Assembly (NCBI GenBank): GCA_012064415.1
Contig: SSNU01000047.1
Coordinates: 264,415 to 328,414, forward strand
From: Gyrodactylus bullatarudis
Taxonomy: Eukaryota > Platyhelminthes > Monogenea > Gyrodactylidea > Gyrodactylidae
Direction of reading: 5' to 3'
DNA length: 64,000 nt
The position numbers were made by a program, and so were the translations under genes. The notes beneath the pieces were generated by a model. The model saw only the letters and a program-made list of their open reading frames with translations, was not told the origin of the DNA and did no database searches. Shown piece by piece: positions 11,995 through 23,908 of this stretch; within the stretch, counting starts at the first letter, position 1, and each line of letters begins with the position of its first letter.

Positions 11995-12560
11995 TTCAGA
12001 CTAAACCTAGAAGATGAGAATTTACTATTTTTACAAAAAACTCAATATTTTTCTCCGGATTCAAAGAAAAAAATAATTTTTTGAATTCTAAAACGTTATG
12101 AGCTAATAAGATGTGGATATTCGAAAAAATTCAATCTGACCAAAATTAGGCCGTTTTTCGAATTTCGAAAATGTACCAATTTTCCACTTTTTCAACTTTT
12201 GAACCCAAAATTTTTATCGATTTCGATGATTCGAAGCAGTTAAGTGATGATATTTGGGATCTACATTGAACGAAGAATTTGAAATCACCTGCAGAAGTTC
12301 ACTGAAACTCGTCATTACTGTGGAAAATCGAACCATTTGAATTTTTTGATTATCACGAAGGCAAATTATCCAAAATCTGGTAGTCTAACTTTTACTCGGA
12401 GACAGTAAGATCTTCGCTATCTCTATGGCGAAATTGGAATTCTTCGTCAAATTTTGATCCCAAATTTCATCACATAACTACATTGAACAATCAAAATCGA
12501 TAAAATTTTTAGCTTATGACAAAGTGGTTATGAAGATTCTTCGAAGAATCGTCTTCTCTA
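11995..12560 (+). repeat. Foldback family A copy
   Basis: Starts with the family A terminus (GATGAGAATTTACTATTTTT after ACCTAGAA). It shares with the copies at 29.2, 60.8 and 62.0 kb the block around ATCTGACCAAAATTAGGCCG and the stem block TTTTATCGATTTCGATGATT, whose reverse complement lies near 12500. No coding capacity. Confidence 0.7.
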
Positions 12561-12689
12561 TAAGGTAAGTACGATGAAAAGGACAAGATAATATATTTGA
12601 GCATACTGCTACCGAATTGGGTATGGAAAAGCATCAGAAATCCCTCCGTCTATTCAATTCATAAGGGAGATTTTAGCAAAAATATAAAA

Positions 12690-13050
12690 CCAGTTGACAT
12701 GAAGATGAAAATTTACTACAGGTGAGAACCGTATTTGGGGAGTGTAAAACTACGCCTCCATTCATATGTGTACATTTGTGTGTTTTCATAGTTTTTCAAT
12801 AATTAAATAACTTGCCATTGTACTTTGAAGTAGGTCTGGTATAAATTTTTGTCTAAAAATTTCAAAAAGTTGAGATTTTCAGATCAATCGATAGAGAATT
12901 AAATTCTGATCAGAATGGTATAGTATATTGGGAAGGGGGGTTGATTTACAGAAAAAACTCAAAATATTTTTTGGATCCCATCATGAAATAAGTTGTTGAA
13001 AATAAAAAAATCTGACAAAATTAGGCCATTTCGAAGCATTTATGTTGTTG
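12690..13050 (+). repeat. Foldback family A copy split by repeat C
   Basis: The A terminus (CAGTTGACATGAAGATGA) is at 12691-12717. The A sequence resumes at 12948 with ACAGAAAAAACTCAAAAT. The interruption is repeat C, so C inserted into A. Confidence 0.65.
12718..12947 (+). repeat. Dispersed repeat C, copy 2
   Basis: Near-identical to 5067-5296. ATTTAC is found on both sides, a possible short target duplication. Confidence 0.8.
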
Positions 13051-13406
13051 TCAAAAATATATCGAGTTATTTGCAAATGTTTATCTCGATGAAGCTTGCA
13101 AGACAAGAAAGTTCCATAAATTCAAAGATAGTGGATTCTTTGGAGATGAAAAATATTTCAAGTATCAACTTCAATGAAAAATCAATGGAAGTAATTATTT
13201 TATTTTTCTCCTTTTGACAAATAATTCTTATAAAATAATTTTTAATCGTTAATGTATTATTATTTTACTGATTTAACATAACAAATAAAAGAGTCTGTCA
13301 GAATGTAAATACTTTATCGAATAATGATTTTAAAGAAAGAAGTTCTCTATATTTCTGCAAAGGGGATTAAAATTGATTATTCTTCTTTACTATTCATCAT
13401 GTCAGG

Positions 13407-16400
13407 TTATGCAGATTTGTCGGCATTCATCTCGAGAAATTTCCTTATATCAGCTTGAGTATCGTTGACATTGCTATACTTTCGATCAGACTGATAGAGA
13501 AGATTTTCTGGCCCTTTTGGCTTATCAAAGTCTTCCATGGATGATCCATTAAGATTAGGAGCTTGCATAGCATAGGTACTCATTCTTCTTGTTACGAGGC
13601 CACTAGCTGGAATTTATATAAAAGATTTAGGAATTTATTATTTTCTTGTGAATTTTAGCTCTATAATGAAAAAAGCTTCTAAACATGAATTTCAAATGAG
13701 ACTCCAGTTTGAACATTAGAATTTCAGGATGTAGAGAGATAAAAGTGATGTAAAAAAATTACTGCCTCTTAACAAATTATTCCAATAACCATAGTGATAT
13801 GAAGTTGGGAATTTATACTTTTTACAGAAATCTCAAAGAAAGAATTCGAATATGTTAATGATATGAAGCGTTTGAAGAAAAAATTACAAAAGAATTGCGG
13901 TAATCTTCCAGATTTGGCGCCAAAATCCGTTTTTTTAACTTTGAACTGAAAAAATTCATTGATTTGATAGTGGTCAAAAGAAGAATAAATCGAAATTTAA
14001 CTCCCAAACTCATAATTATGAGACGAATCCTTTGAAAATATTTTGATCCCAAAAAACATCTTTTGATCATTCACTCACTTTCAAATCAATATAATTGTGG
14101 CGTTCAAAGTTCGTAAAATGGGATTTATCGAAATTCGTAAATATTTTTTTTTTCAAACAGTTAAATTATGAGTCATGATTTGGATTCCAAAAACCTTTAA
14201 AATATTCTAATTGTTTATAAAAAAAGCAGAAAATTTTTAAAAAGCATAAATTCCCAGCTTCAGAACAAAACTGTAAAGTGATCTCATGGGATCATTAGCT
14301 CAAGCTGGATTGGTTTCGATCAATCTTAAAGATTAAAATTTAAAAGTGATTTAGTATTTTTCGAAGATAATACCATGAAATTCCAAAAAAATAATTCTTC
14401 AAGATTTCAGCTTTAGCTCCACTCTTAACTAGCTTAATTACGAATTAGAGCTTTCGCTTGTATCCTTATATTTTTCCTATCTAATAAATAAGAAGAAAAT
14501 CCATTCGTTATAGCCATGACTTTAGTAGGAAAGGTTAACAAAACTTTTATAAAATCAATCGCATTCTTTCAAGAGAATCTATGATCACCATGAACCGTAA
14601 TTTGACATTTAGGGAATAAATTTTATTCAATCCATTATCTTATTTGCTAAACTTTTATATCGACATCCACATTTTCTACTTAAATCTTAGAGATAAACTC
14701 CTGATAATCACACCACAAATATTTTTAGAATCCCATTATAAAATGAGATGGTAAATTGAAAAAATGTAATCTGAAAAAAGTTTGTAAAAGCCTCAAACTT
14801 ATAGCTCAAAATTTTTATCCATTTCGAAGATTTGAAGTGGGAAGATACAATAATCAAAATAAGACAGATGATTCGAATTTAGCCACTAAAGTTCAGAGAA
14901 ACTGGTCGTTTTCAAGAGAAAGTAAATTTTCATCTCCCCGTCTTATCTATCATCGTTCATCTCAACACAGTGGAATAACACAACAAACCCATAGTTTTAA
15001 CACACCGGTAGTTTGTTATTACAGTTCTTTTTTATATTTTAGGTTCTGGCCTTGTGGTTAGAAGCATTGCCTGAAAGCTTTGAAGACCCAGGTAATTACC
15101 AGTGACCACACTTTATTAGTAGGTTAAATGTCTACATTGTGATGAAATTTGGCTCTTTTCCGAGATGTAAAAAAATTGACCTTATTTTGATCAAATGGAA
15201 TTTCTCGGATTTTTTTATTTTTATATCTTATCGGCTGATTTTATTGTAAGATTTTTAAAAATATTTGTGTTACAAAAATCCCAATTCCGTCAAGAATATG
15301 GGATATTTTCTTCTACATTATTGAATCTCACAGACCATCGGCTACATTTCTTAATTACGCAGATATAATTTTGAGATTCCAGATTGAAATATTAGTTAGA
15401 GGAGTTTAAAGACTAAGATACTCTAGGAACTATTTTATTGAACTATCTGATGAGGAACTCATAAAGAGAATTAGAAGACTATAGTGAATGTGTAGTTATA
15501 AAGCTTATATTTCACCGGGTCTCGTCAGACTCTTACATCGGCTTGATATTTGGCCCAACTATTTTACAGGAAATTTTTAGTCTAAATCTAGCAATTATCA
15601 ACTCTTTAGATACGTACTATGTATTTGATTCTGCTCAAAAGATTTATTATAAACGTTGTGAAATTAAAATCAATTTATAAATGTTCTTTCGTTTTAACTC
15701 GGTAATGTTTTACAGTTATTTTTCGAGAAGAGATTTATACTGCTTTTATGAAAAATTATTGCTAATTTTGTGTTACGGAAATTATGTATTAATTAATAAT
15801 TCATTTTTAAATCAAGCAGTGCATTCTAAGCGAATGAATTCAGTCCTAATTTGCATATTTAACGCTCAACTGATTTTCAATTGGTTCATACTAAAATTCC
15901 CGAAACCATATGTTAACTACAAGTGTTTTCTCTCTATAATAAAAGCTGTATTATCACAAACATTCTTAGAGTATAACTTCAATGAGGGATTTCCAATGCT
16001 GGTCAAAGTCAAGAGAGAATAGAAATAAATCAAATTCATTCTGTAGTAGGAATTTTAGTTTTCCCATCAATAATAAGTCGAAAAATCAATAATTCCAGCC
16101 TAGAGCAAAATGCTTCAGAGAATGCAAAAGCCTGGAAACTGTATCACTAAAAGGGAAAGTAGTTAAGCATTTATTAATTTCAAAAGTTTGATTAAAAATG
16201 GGAAAAAATGTGTAGATTTCTACTCCTAGACACAGATTTCCAGATTACTTGCAGAGAGTAAATTGGCATTCGGTTATCAAGATAAACATTTCTACTTTGT
16301 AATTTATGAATTAATACTCCTGCTAGAAATGGGAAAAAATGAAGAGATTACCTTTTAATGGCATCATTTGACCAGTTTGGAAAGTAGTGCCTCGTGGACT

Positions 16401-19400
16401 TGACTCAACAACATACATTCTGGTTAACAATTCATTCTTTCCATTCAGTTTATTCAAAGTAAAGCTAGTTACTATGAAGTTGAGAATTTTTGATTTTAAC
16501 AAAAATTATAAGTTGATAAAAATAAATTTCAAATCTGGATAATGTGATCCTCTTTTACCAATTAAAGAAAAAAAATTTACTAAATGTGGTCTGGGTATTA
16601 ATCTCAAAATCAAAAAGAAGTCGAATATCGATTTCTTGATCATTTTTACTGCATGAAAAAGAGTAATTTTTTGTTTAATCAAGATCCTTCAAACTGAGGG
16701 GGTCTTGCTAAACTTTATTTAATCGACCTCTTAATTTTAAATCAATAAAAATTTAGAGCTAAAAATTCGAATAAACGAGAATTTGAGGCAAGATTTTGAA
16801 AATGTTTTCTGTAAAAAAATTTCCAGAAAAATGATATTTTTCAAATGGTTGTGATCTTAAAAATTCTTAAGCTACAGCTCAAGTTATAACCCAAATGGAA
16901 AACCTTTAAATCCTATTTTGTGTTCTTCGGGGACGGTATAGTCGGCTACATTGATTGTAAAAACCTATTTGAGTTTAGTAAAAAGCCCCAAAATGTATAC
17001 AGTAATTGTGAAAACCTATTTATATTTTGAAATCTCGAACACACCAATGCACTATATGAAAAAATCCTTTGAAATTTGATAATAGACCGTATAGTATACG
17101 GCGTAGACTTGCAAAATTACTTAAATCGCCCATCGATATGATGAATTCAATCTTTAAGTATTTTAATATTATTCCAAAAAATTTCGCTTCAAAATACCTT
17201 GTAATACTTCTGAAATTAGATAAACAAAATTGTCAAATTTTTCAAATTTAAAACGTTTTTTAATGTTTAATATTCGTAATTTTAACTTGAATTCACATTA
17301 TTTCTTACAGAAAAGCTGCAAAAAAGATTTAAATCCTATTACAATATTGTTTTTTCAATAGTTAAAAATTAAATATCTCTTATTTTTCATGAATATTACA
17401 ATTTTGAATTCGTGAAAATACTATATACTTTTTGGAAGACATAAGTTCGTTCGTTCTTAACTCCAGCATGACTCCAAGTCAGCAACCCAAAAATATCTTC
17501 GAGGAAATCAGGAAATAAAGCTTTATTTTCGTCGGTTCTCTTCAGACCAAACACCGACTATCGATATATATTTACACATGAAATAATGTTGAGAACGTTT
17601 TGGATTAGCCAATAGCATTTATTCATCATGAGTTGACCAATGAGAGCTGAGTGTGTTCATGCTCTTCGGGCTCTATTGTTTGGTTACCGGCTGTAGATGT
17701 ATTCCTCACAGCCCGAAGAGCATGAACACACTCAGCTCTCATTGGTCAACTCATGATGAATAAATGCTATTGGCTAATCCAAAACGTTCTCAACATTATT
17801 TCAAGTCAGCAACCCAAAATATATACTTTTTGTCAATTAGGCTACACCTATATACATTTTTTTAAATACAAAATTTATAAGAATCTAAAATTCTCAACTT
17901 CACATTAACTAGCTTTTGTACATTTGATACGAGAAAAAATCACTTTCAGCAAGCCATTTTTGATATTCAAAGAGAGATAGGTCAACTAATGACATTAAAT
18001 GGACAAAAACTTTAAAGTGTATTCTCTTTCGGTCATTTAACTGGATCAAGAGAGAAAGTAAGAGTGATTTTGGTGATAATTTTCACGGTCAACATTTTTT
18101 TTCTTGGCATTCATTTTCAAAAACATAAAAACGAACAAATTTTTCTTGGCTTTCATCTTGAAATTCAGGATAAGATGAACTTTTAATCTTTTATTTTTTT
18201 GTTTAAAAAATAAATAAATCAATTCTTATTGAAGATAATAATTCAGTTTTGCAGTGATACAGAAAAAATTCCTTGGATTGTATACGCGAGAAAATAAATG
18301 GAAAATCTGTAGCGAAATGTCTGGCATTGGAAAAAATTTGAGATTCCATCACGAAGCATGTATTTTTTGTTATCTGTATAAGCGATTGAAGAAGATGTGT
18401 GACGAAAAAAATCCTTATACTGACACTAGGTTTTCAAGTTGTATGTCAGAATCATAGTGTGGTTATCTGAAATATTCCCTCAAAATGTGAATATAACTGA
18501 TAAAAATAAAGTTTACATTGTTGACAGAAGAAATCTTTGTTTTGTTTTCCTAGTTGACTTAGAAAATTTCGATTTTTCATCAAAAAATAGTTAAGGAAAA
18601 AACTCTAATTCTCAACAAGAATTAGTTTTTCCCGCGTAATATTCACTCCTCTACAATGTGAGAATTGATATAGCCTAAGCCTATTATTTCATGTGAGTGA
18701 CTTTAAATTCGTTCATTCATATATAAAATCTCTTAAACAGGGTAACGGAAATAGAGAGAACTAGAGCTCATTTTAGTAAAATTTTTAAATTTATAAATTC
18801 TCTAACCTCTCTCGAGAACTGAATAATACACAAAAAAAATGCCCACTTGTCCCTCATATCGACATTGTTAACAAAAATGGGATTTTCAATTGATTGTAAT
18901 TCATTTATGTATATGACATAGATTTAGGGGAGGGGCTATGTTTGAGTATAGTTTACCGAGTAAACATATTATTGCCATCTAAAATTTGATTAAACACAGA
19001 TCTGTAATATAACAGATGAATACTCTATTCTCAAATCTATCAGTGGATTTAATTTGATAAAAATAAATAGAAGGAGACAATCTACTACTTTTTTCCTCGT
19101 TCGCATTAATCACCAACGTAAATGGAAGAAAGAATATTGATGAATTTTACAACGCCTTAATGATCAATGATCCATGTTTACACAGTTAACATACAAAACC
19201 ATTAAGTCTAAACAAGATTTGGGGAACAAAACTTTCTTCCTTATTTAACTTTTGAACGAAGAGAAGGTAAATAAATTCTTCATAAATAAAGTATCGCCGA
19301 GAAAAATTTGAAATTTCAGACCATCATTTGAGTTTTATTGGATTTATTTTTCTTTATTCGAGAAAAAGTTTTACTGATTTAATTCTCTGTATGAGTAGAA

Positions 19401-22400
19401 ATATTTATTTCTTGGAGGATTTTAAAGACGAGTGAATATTGAGCCATAAAGCTTTTATTTCAACTGTTATCATCAGACTTATTCCTCAGGGAGGAGGGGT
19501 AGAGTTTGACAGAGCTCATTATCTTTTCTTGAGAAAGGGATCTAGTTTTAATTGCCCTTTACATCTTTTTCTTTTGACCCCTTGTTTAGGAATAATTGCA
19601 GGTTGAGTATCAATTAGATTATCAACTTCCGTTGACTTTTCTTGATCTGCATTTTCCTGTTTTACTTTTCATAACTTAACATGATAGTTCTCTTCTGCAG
19701 TTGTTGTAGGAATGCTTTATATTCTCATTGATTTCTAATGTTTCATCATTCTATGTATAAATATCAAGCCGGTGTAAGAGTCTAATGATAATCGGTGAAA
19801 TAAAAGCTTTATGACTCAAGGAAATTTTCAAAGATTTTCGTCCCCCCCCCCTCAATCAGTCGTAGTTTTTCTCATTAACTTCATTTTAATTATGAATCAT
19901 ACTTGAATTCTCTCCTATCTTCTTCTTAATAATTATTTCTCCTGATTAGAAGATCCAGATCAAGATATACGCTTGATTTATCCCAGCTAATTAATCCAAG
20001 ATTCAAAAAGTATATTTTTATTCCTGCTTAGAATTTAGAAGATGTTGATTTGCTGGTTTTTCTCCAACTGATTTGAATATTTTTTTTAAATAAATTGTCT
20101 ACTCACCCAATCCAAGACCTTGAATAAAGTATAAAATGTACTCAGCAAGTTTTTCAGGCTGAAAATAAAGTTCAGTTAAAAATAGTTTTATGTCATTTAG
20201 TTTACAATTGCCAACTTACTCTCTCTCGGATAACGTTGGCAACTTTGTCGACCTGAATAAGTTCAATCTTTGACTTTCTAACTGAATCATCATTAGCTGC
20301 ATTACACAAGGCACTATGGAAAGCCTTTGTGTTAACAGCATTTACAGATCCTTCCCCACAAATAATAAGAACTGGGCATCTGTAAGAGATATTTTATTAG
20401 TGAAAAAGAAAGAAATCTCTACTAATTTGTGAGCATTTTTATTCAAGTAGATCCTAGTCAACTGTGTTTGATGGATGAAATTCAAATCAAGCCATAATAA
20501 TTCACATATTATATAGTACTGTACTAATGTAGACTGAGTGTTTTAGATTGATTTCTCCTCTCTGCATTGACAGTTAAATGCAGAAGAGTAATCGAGAATT
20601 ATTCTGATTCTCTCTTATGGTATTTGATTTGAGCACAGAGAAATAAGTGCCAAGTAATAACTATACACAAAAAAATTCTTTCTTCTTCCAAGTGTTTATC
20701 GTCATGTACTTTCAAGATGGATAATTCTGAGGAGTCCCAGACAAGAATGGATTATTCAATAATAATGGTAATAACTGTTGCCAAAAGTAACTTCCATCGT
20801 AATATATTTTGATAATTAGTCCTGCATTTCTATCGAAAGTTCGTAATGGATATTCTTCTTTTGGAAAGTTGCGTTATTCTATTTTTTGATTTCATTCATT
20901 TCACATAACTGTATCTTATTTACCCATGAGGTATCAGAGTTCTAAAATCTGTTGTACATAGTTTTTTTCAAAGGATTCATCATTGCATTCATTAATTTAG
21001 GGAAAAAAGAAAGTACAACTTTTTTCCAATACAGAAAAGGTTAACCCAGAAGAAGGGTTGAAAGAAATCAATTTGAACGTGCTACTTAGATTGATAATGC
21101 ATTTCATCTAGCCCTACTTTCAAGTAGTTTCTGAATACATGAATGAATTGAACAAATGTTTACAAGGGAAACAAATGAACTACAGTGTACAAGATTCACT
21201 CTTGATTTGTGCACAAATGATTCATTCCTGGCAGTATGTAACACATGTATTATAAGGTACCAATTCTTTTCTTCTTTCACGATCAAGGTTGAATTTGTTA
21301 TCTACACTAGAAAATTTCCCTGTGTGGATCAGTTCAGAAATATAAATAAAACAATAAAAATACTGTATTATTACAAAGTTAGAGAGTGTGTGTAGTATTC
21401 TCCACGCAGAGAACATTGTATGAATCATAGTTTCCAAATCTCGGGATTATTGCTCCTCAAAATTGAAACTCTACCACCACTCCAGTACTACATTAGTCAT
21501 GAATGAATATAGTATTTTTTATTGATTTTCCCTCTTGTCCTAAACTGTTATATTACAATTATCAAAAAAAATCTGATAAATCGATAGGAAGGAAAATACA
21601 TATCATAATTTTCATACAGGCAGAACTCTTTGGAAAAGTATACTCTGAAAATTTTTTTTTCACAACTACTGTAATGAAATACTAATGTGAGCCTTATACT
21701 CTTTCAAGAAAATAAATGATTGATCATAAACTTTTTTTATTTCCGTCAATAAATAAATGTGAGAAGAAGAAAAATTAACTTTGATGAATCTCTCTCTATT
21801 AGTTTTTGATCTAAATTTGAATAAGGACGTTGTGATGATTGTCAGAATGAAGGAAAAGTTATGATGATCAAAATTTTAATCCAATTTAAATTTTTCACGT
21901 ACTACCAGTCCGTAGTTTCCCCCAGAAAAAGTGACAATTTTTTATTCAAGTGACAAAAAGACAGATTACAAAATTTAACGATCCATGAAAAAGAAAATAG
22001 TCCTATTCTATGCCGAAATTTCCTCAAAACTGATTTTGGTAAACAACATGAAAAAAGTTCATCAAGTTTTTTATTGGCCTTTTATTAGCCTATTAGTGAA
22101 TTGAAAGAGCTTTTCTGGTTGAGAATGTACTCTGTTAAGATTTATTTAAAAATTAGGATCTTTAGTAAAAACGTGAGCCAAGAAACATTTATAATACAGT
22201 AGTAAAGTATTTGCATAGTTGGAAAATTTTACTTGACTCACTTTATTTGGTCAGATTTCTCAACAATCGATCTTCGACTAAGAAATGTAGAAAAAATGAA
22301 TAAAATTTTGTTTTCTTTTTTTGCAAGGGGAGAAAAATCACCTCATAAATGACTGAATGTAAAGATTCAAGTTCTTTGGATTGATAGCCTTTCTCAGGTA

Positions 22401-23132
22401 TGACTTGTAATTGTTCATAATATGGCGAAGTTCATGCTCTCCGTCACTCTCTTTAACCTTTCAGGGAAAAAATAAATAAATGTATGCAAAAGTATAATAC
22501 ATCAAGTTTTCTGTCAGAAAACTAACCTTTCCAAATCTGTGAATAAGAAGAAATGCTTCGGCCCTGGGAGAAATTTCATTTGAATTCAACTTGTATCCTA
22601 CTAGCTTATCTTTGAGTGACTCTACGAAAGATGGTGTAGAAGCGGTACAATTTATGAGAATAGCACCGTGCACTAAATCTTCTCGAATAATCTACATTAG
22701 AATTTGATAATAATTTCTCAATTTACACAGAATCGAGCACAAATATTTGCTCCTGCTCCGTCTCCCAATAAAATAACACCTTTGACTGAGAGAGTATCGC
22801 AAATCTCGCCAATTCCATTTGCCAAATCATCTAATGATGGATATTTTTCACTACATCTGTAAAGAGAATATTTATTACTCAGTAGATAAATCTTCATCAT
22901 TGTCTCCTTGTCCTGGTATTATAACATGTATCCAGTTGCATTTAGATGCCATCATAGACATATCTTCTGAGTTTAGAAAGTCGAGGTATTCATTATCTGA
23001 ATAAATAAAAACTATAAAATTACGATTAACGCCGAGATCATGAACGGTTAGAACAACTGTTTCGCTATCATTAATCTTTCCCTGAATGTATACACTAACA
23101 TCTCCTGCTGATTTGGTTTTGATTGTTTCCAT
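13407..23132 (-). CDS. NDRG: NDRG (N-myc downstream-regulated) family protein
   Basis: Eight exons on the minus strand join in frame to 349 codons: 23024-23132, 22879-22996, 22727-22856, 22527-22691, 22342-22457, 20220-20379, 20107-20158, 13407-13606. NDRGs are alpha/beta-hydrolase-fold proteins without the catalytic Ser, linked to trafficking, stress and growth control. Visible family blocks: VVLTVHDLGVNH and PGQGD near residues 28-75, the elbow-like GDGAGANIC (no nucleophile), NPKNLNLYIQ, CPVLIICGE, LAEYILYFIQGLGL, and a Ser/Arg-rich tail (TRRMSTYA). Introns are 27, 22, 35 and 69 nt, then about 2.0 kb, 61 nt and 6.5 kb. Between exons 5 and 6 about 15 residues usual in the family are absent; a small exon may have been missed. 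The gene is head to head with zeta-COP. Confidence 0.9.
13796..14275 (+). repeat. Foldback family B copy (in NDRG intron 7)
   Basis: Starts GATATGAAGTTGGGAATTTA with TTTTTACAGAAATCTC. It has the TTTGGCGCCAAAATCC landmark near 13913 and its inverted counterpart (AATGGGATTT near 14118), ending AAATTCCCAGCTTC near 14265. Inverted arms with divergence. Confidence 0.7.
14700..14860 (+). repeat. Foldback family A fragment
   Basis: Short piece with the A-like ATTATAAAATGAGATGGTAA and TTTTTATCCATTTCGAAGAT blocks. Truncated. Confidence 0.45.
15496..15552 (-). other. Structured CTGANGAG...GAAA motif, copy 2
   Basis: On the minus strand AAATATCAAGCC is followed by GTCTGACGAG, CCGGTGAAA and ATAAGCTTTAT. 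The stem is slightly degraded (GCCGAT against ACCCGGT). Confidence 0.5.
16470..16900 (+). repeat. Foldback family B-like fragment
   Basis: Begins with an A/B-type terminus (AGTTACTATGAAGTTGAGAA). The rest is diverged AT-rich sequence. Confidence 0.4.
17515..17575 (-). other. Structured CTGANGAG...GAAA motif, copy 3
   Basis: The minus strand reads GTCGGT, then GGTCTGAAGAGA, ACCGACGAAAATAAAGC. Same stem bases as the 11.6-kb copy, differing from the GCCGGT/ACCGGT copies by a compensating pair change. Confidence 0.55.
17580..17802. repeat. Perfect 93-bp palindrome (37-bp spacer)
   Basis: Arms 17580-17672 and 17710-17802 are exact reverse complements over 93 bp. They include ATTGG motifs on both strands. 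A hairpin or cruciform is possible. Confidence 0.95.
18240..18457 (+). CDS. Possible terminal exon, unknown protein
   Basis: After a plausible acceptor (TTTTGCAG ending near 18255) an open frame of about 67 codons runs to a stop at 18457. It has four Cys spread through it and a poly(A)-like AATAAA near 18507. No upstream exon was recognised, and it lies on the opposite strand inside the long NDRG intron. It may be chance. Confidence 0.2.
18458..19442. other. Intronic AT-rich sequence, nothing recognised
   Basis: Part of NDRG intron 7; no exon on either strand, no repeat match noticed. Confidence 0.4.
19443..19488 (-). other. Structured motif, copy 4 (degraded)
   Basis: The minus strand has GTCTGATGATAACAGTTGAAAT and AAAAGCTTTAT; the pairing partner upstream is lost. 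Confidence 0.4.
19745..19812 (+). other. Structured motif, copy 5
   Basis: TATAAATATCAAGCCGGTG, then GTCTAATGAT (core G lost), TCGGTGAAATAAAAGCTTTAT. One strand of the stem is mutated. Confidence 0.5.
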
Positions 23133-23275
23133 CTGATAAACTTGAGTTATGAAAAGTAAACTTGAAATTGTAAAGAATCAACTTCAAAGATTAAAACAAA
23201 TTTAGTCTCAAATCAAGTTGTGTCTTTTAATTTCAGGACTTTTTGAATTGCCTACAACACACAAACAATTAAATT

Positions 23276-23883
23276 ATGGTAAATGAGAACATTTTAACAT
23301 TTTTCCAGAATATATCCCTTTATACAATTAAAGCTATAATTATCCTCGATTCTAGTGGAAGCAGAGTTCTTGCTAAAGTAATTTACCTTTCTATTTATTC
23401 CAGTATTATGATACTACGTTTTCAGATTTGAAATCTCAGAGAGAATTTGAGACAGGTCTGCATGAGAAAGCACTTAAATCTCCCCAAGGTAATGAATTAT
23501 TACATAGTTTTTAAGACTCAATCACCCTATTCAAAGGAACTACAGTGGTGTACGAAACATTTTTGGACTATAATTTTTACATTGCTGGAGACTCTCAGGA
23601 AAATGAATTGATACTCTCAGAAACTCTAGACTGCTTAATTGATTCAATTAAGAAAATGAGCCCACAAAAAATTTATGATGACAAGCTTATAACTCAAAAT
23701 CTTCACAACATTTATTTGCTTGTTGATGAATTATGTGATAATGGTATTTTATTGGAAACGGATTCAAATGTTTTAGCTGCTCATTGCTCTCAAAAACCTG
23801 AAGATGTATTTTTTGGAGATCAAACTGTCGTACAAGCTCTTCAATCTGCCAGAGAACAATTAAAATTTTCCCTTTTAAAATGA
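23276..23883 (+). CDS. COPZ: Coatomer subunit zeta (zeta-COP)
   Basis: Four exons (23276-23278, 23309-23377, 23404-23488, 23537-23883) give 167 codons with introns of 30, 26 and 48 nt. Zeta-COP is the small longin-fold subunit of the COPI coat, acting in Golgi-to-ER and intra-Golgi vesicle formation with gamma-COP. Family blocks: SLYTIKAIIILDSSGSR at the N terminus, FYIAGDSQENELILSETLDC in the middle, then LLVDELCDNGILLETDS and the C-terminal QTVVQALQSAREQLK. The length matches the usual ~177 residues. The first exon codes only for the start Met; the ATG is followed directly by GTAAAT. The start codon is 143 bp from the divergent NDRG start, so they probably share a promoter. Confidence 0.93.
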
Positions 23884-23908
23884 TAAATTTTTACATCATT
23901 TAATATTA

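Larger units (their letters stand above)
17443..17820. mobile_element. Rearranged Penelope-associated terminal repeats
   Basis: Pieces of the repeat seen at 11.5 kb occur here in both orientations: tail on + (17455-17515), structured motif and head on - (17515-17672), head again on + (17710-17802) and the start of the tail on + (17803-17820). Head-to-head partial copies like this are common around Penelope-like insertions. Confidence 0.55.

Noticed and set aside
15681..16022. 113-codon ORF on +
   Set aside because: Phe/Ile/Leu/Asn/Tyr-dominated translation as expected from random AT-rich DNA; no repeat or family support.
21104..21437. Three overlapping ORFs on both strands
   Set aside because: Mutually overlapping, inside the NDRG intron, no features; I looked here for a missing NDRG exon and found none.
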